Assembly: GCA_028696875.1 (NCBI GenBank)
Contig: JAQVGF010000001.1
Span: 1 to 35,672 of the forward strand
Source of the DNA: Dysgonamonadaceae bacterium
GTDB lineage: Bacteria; Bacteroidota; Bacteroidia; Bacteroidales; Dysgonomonadaceae
Direction of reading: 5' to 3'
Length of the DNA: 35,672 nucleotides
Shown here: positions 35,667 through 35,672 of the stretch, piece after piece
How positions within the stretch are numbered: position 1 is the first letter of the stretch
Layout of the letters: each line of letters opens with the position of its first letter
The notes under the pieces: model-generated
What the model was told of the DNA's origin: nothing
The model's input: only the letters and a program-made list of their open reading frames with translations
Databases searched by the model: none
Made by a program: the position numbers and the translations under genes

Positions 35667-35672
35667 ACTTGT

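Noticed and set aside
1-35672. CRISPR array, tRNA, rRNA or insertion sequence
   Set aside because: No regularly spaced repeats, no cloverleaf or rRNA-like segments, and no transposase or integrase frame were seen on either strand.

Overview
The window reads as AT-rich chromosomal DNA from a Bacteroidales bacterium. The support is a SusC/SusD pair, many lipoprotein signal peptides, absence of clear Shine-Dalgarno sequences, and several matches to the Bacteroidetes -7 promoter element TAnnTTTG close to gene starts. A member of Dysgonomonadaceae, Paludibacteraceae or a relative would fit, but I cannot place it lower than the order. No tRNA, rRNA, CRISPR array or transposase gene was seen.

Bases 137-22165 form a polysaccharide utilization locus for beta-mannan or glucomannan, all on the + strand. 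In order: a GH5 lipoprotein, SusC, SusD, two IPT/TIG glycan-binding lipoproteins, a strong intrinsic terminator, a GH26 lipoprotein, a GH9 enzyme, a lipoprotein of the cellobiose 2-epimerase family, a GH30-like enzyme, a second GH26 lipoprotein, a GH130 mannosylglucose phosphorylase, a GPH-type sugar symporter and a cytoplasmic epimerase. The inferred route is surface binding and cutting (SGBPs, GH26, GH5), import by SusCD, periplasmic trimming (GH26, GH9, GH30-like), inner-membrane uptake by the symporter, epimerization of mannobiose to mannosylglucose, and phosphorolysis to mannose-1-phosphate plus glucose. No dedicated regulator of the locus lies in the window.

Bases 22285-28891 are a mixed stretch: a two-domain M16 peptidase (- strand), a umuDC translesion-synthesis operon (+), a ParE/RelE-type toxin-antitoxin pair (-) between inverted repeats, a weak small ORF, a roughly 120-base near-complete hairpin that may be a structured RNA, and a short DUF892 (YciF-like) protein.

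Bases 29039-35666 are the most unusual part. A Crp/Fnr regulator with clustered N-terminal cysteines is divergent from a compact operon coding for a DsrE2-like protein, TusA, an MvhD/FlpD-like iron-sulfur protein, two HdrA-like flavoproteins, a small winged-helix-like protein and an HdrC-HdrE fusion of the QmoC type. Together these look like a QmoABC-type quinone/heterodisulfide electron-transfer complex with QmoB split in two, tied to sulfur-carrier proteins. A palindrome inside the regulator's own promoter suggests that it controls itself and perhaps the operon.
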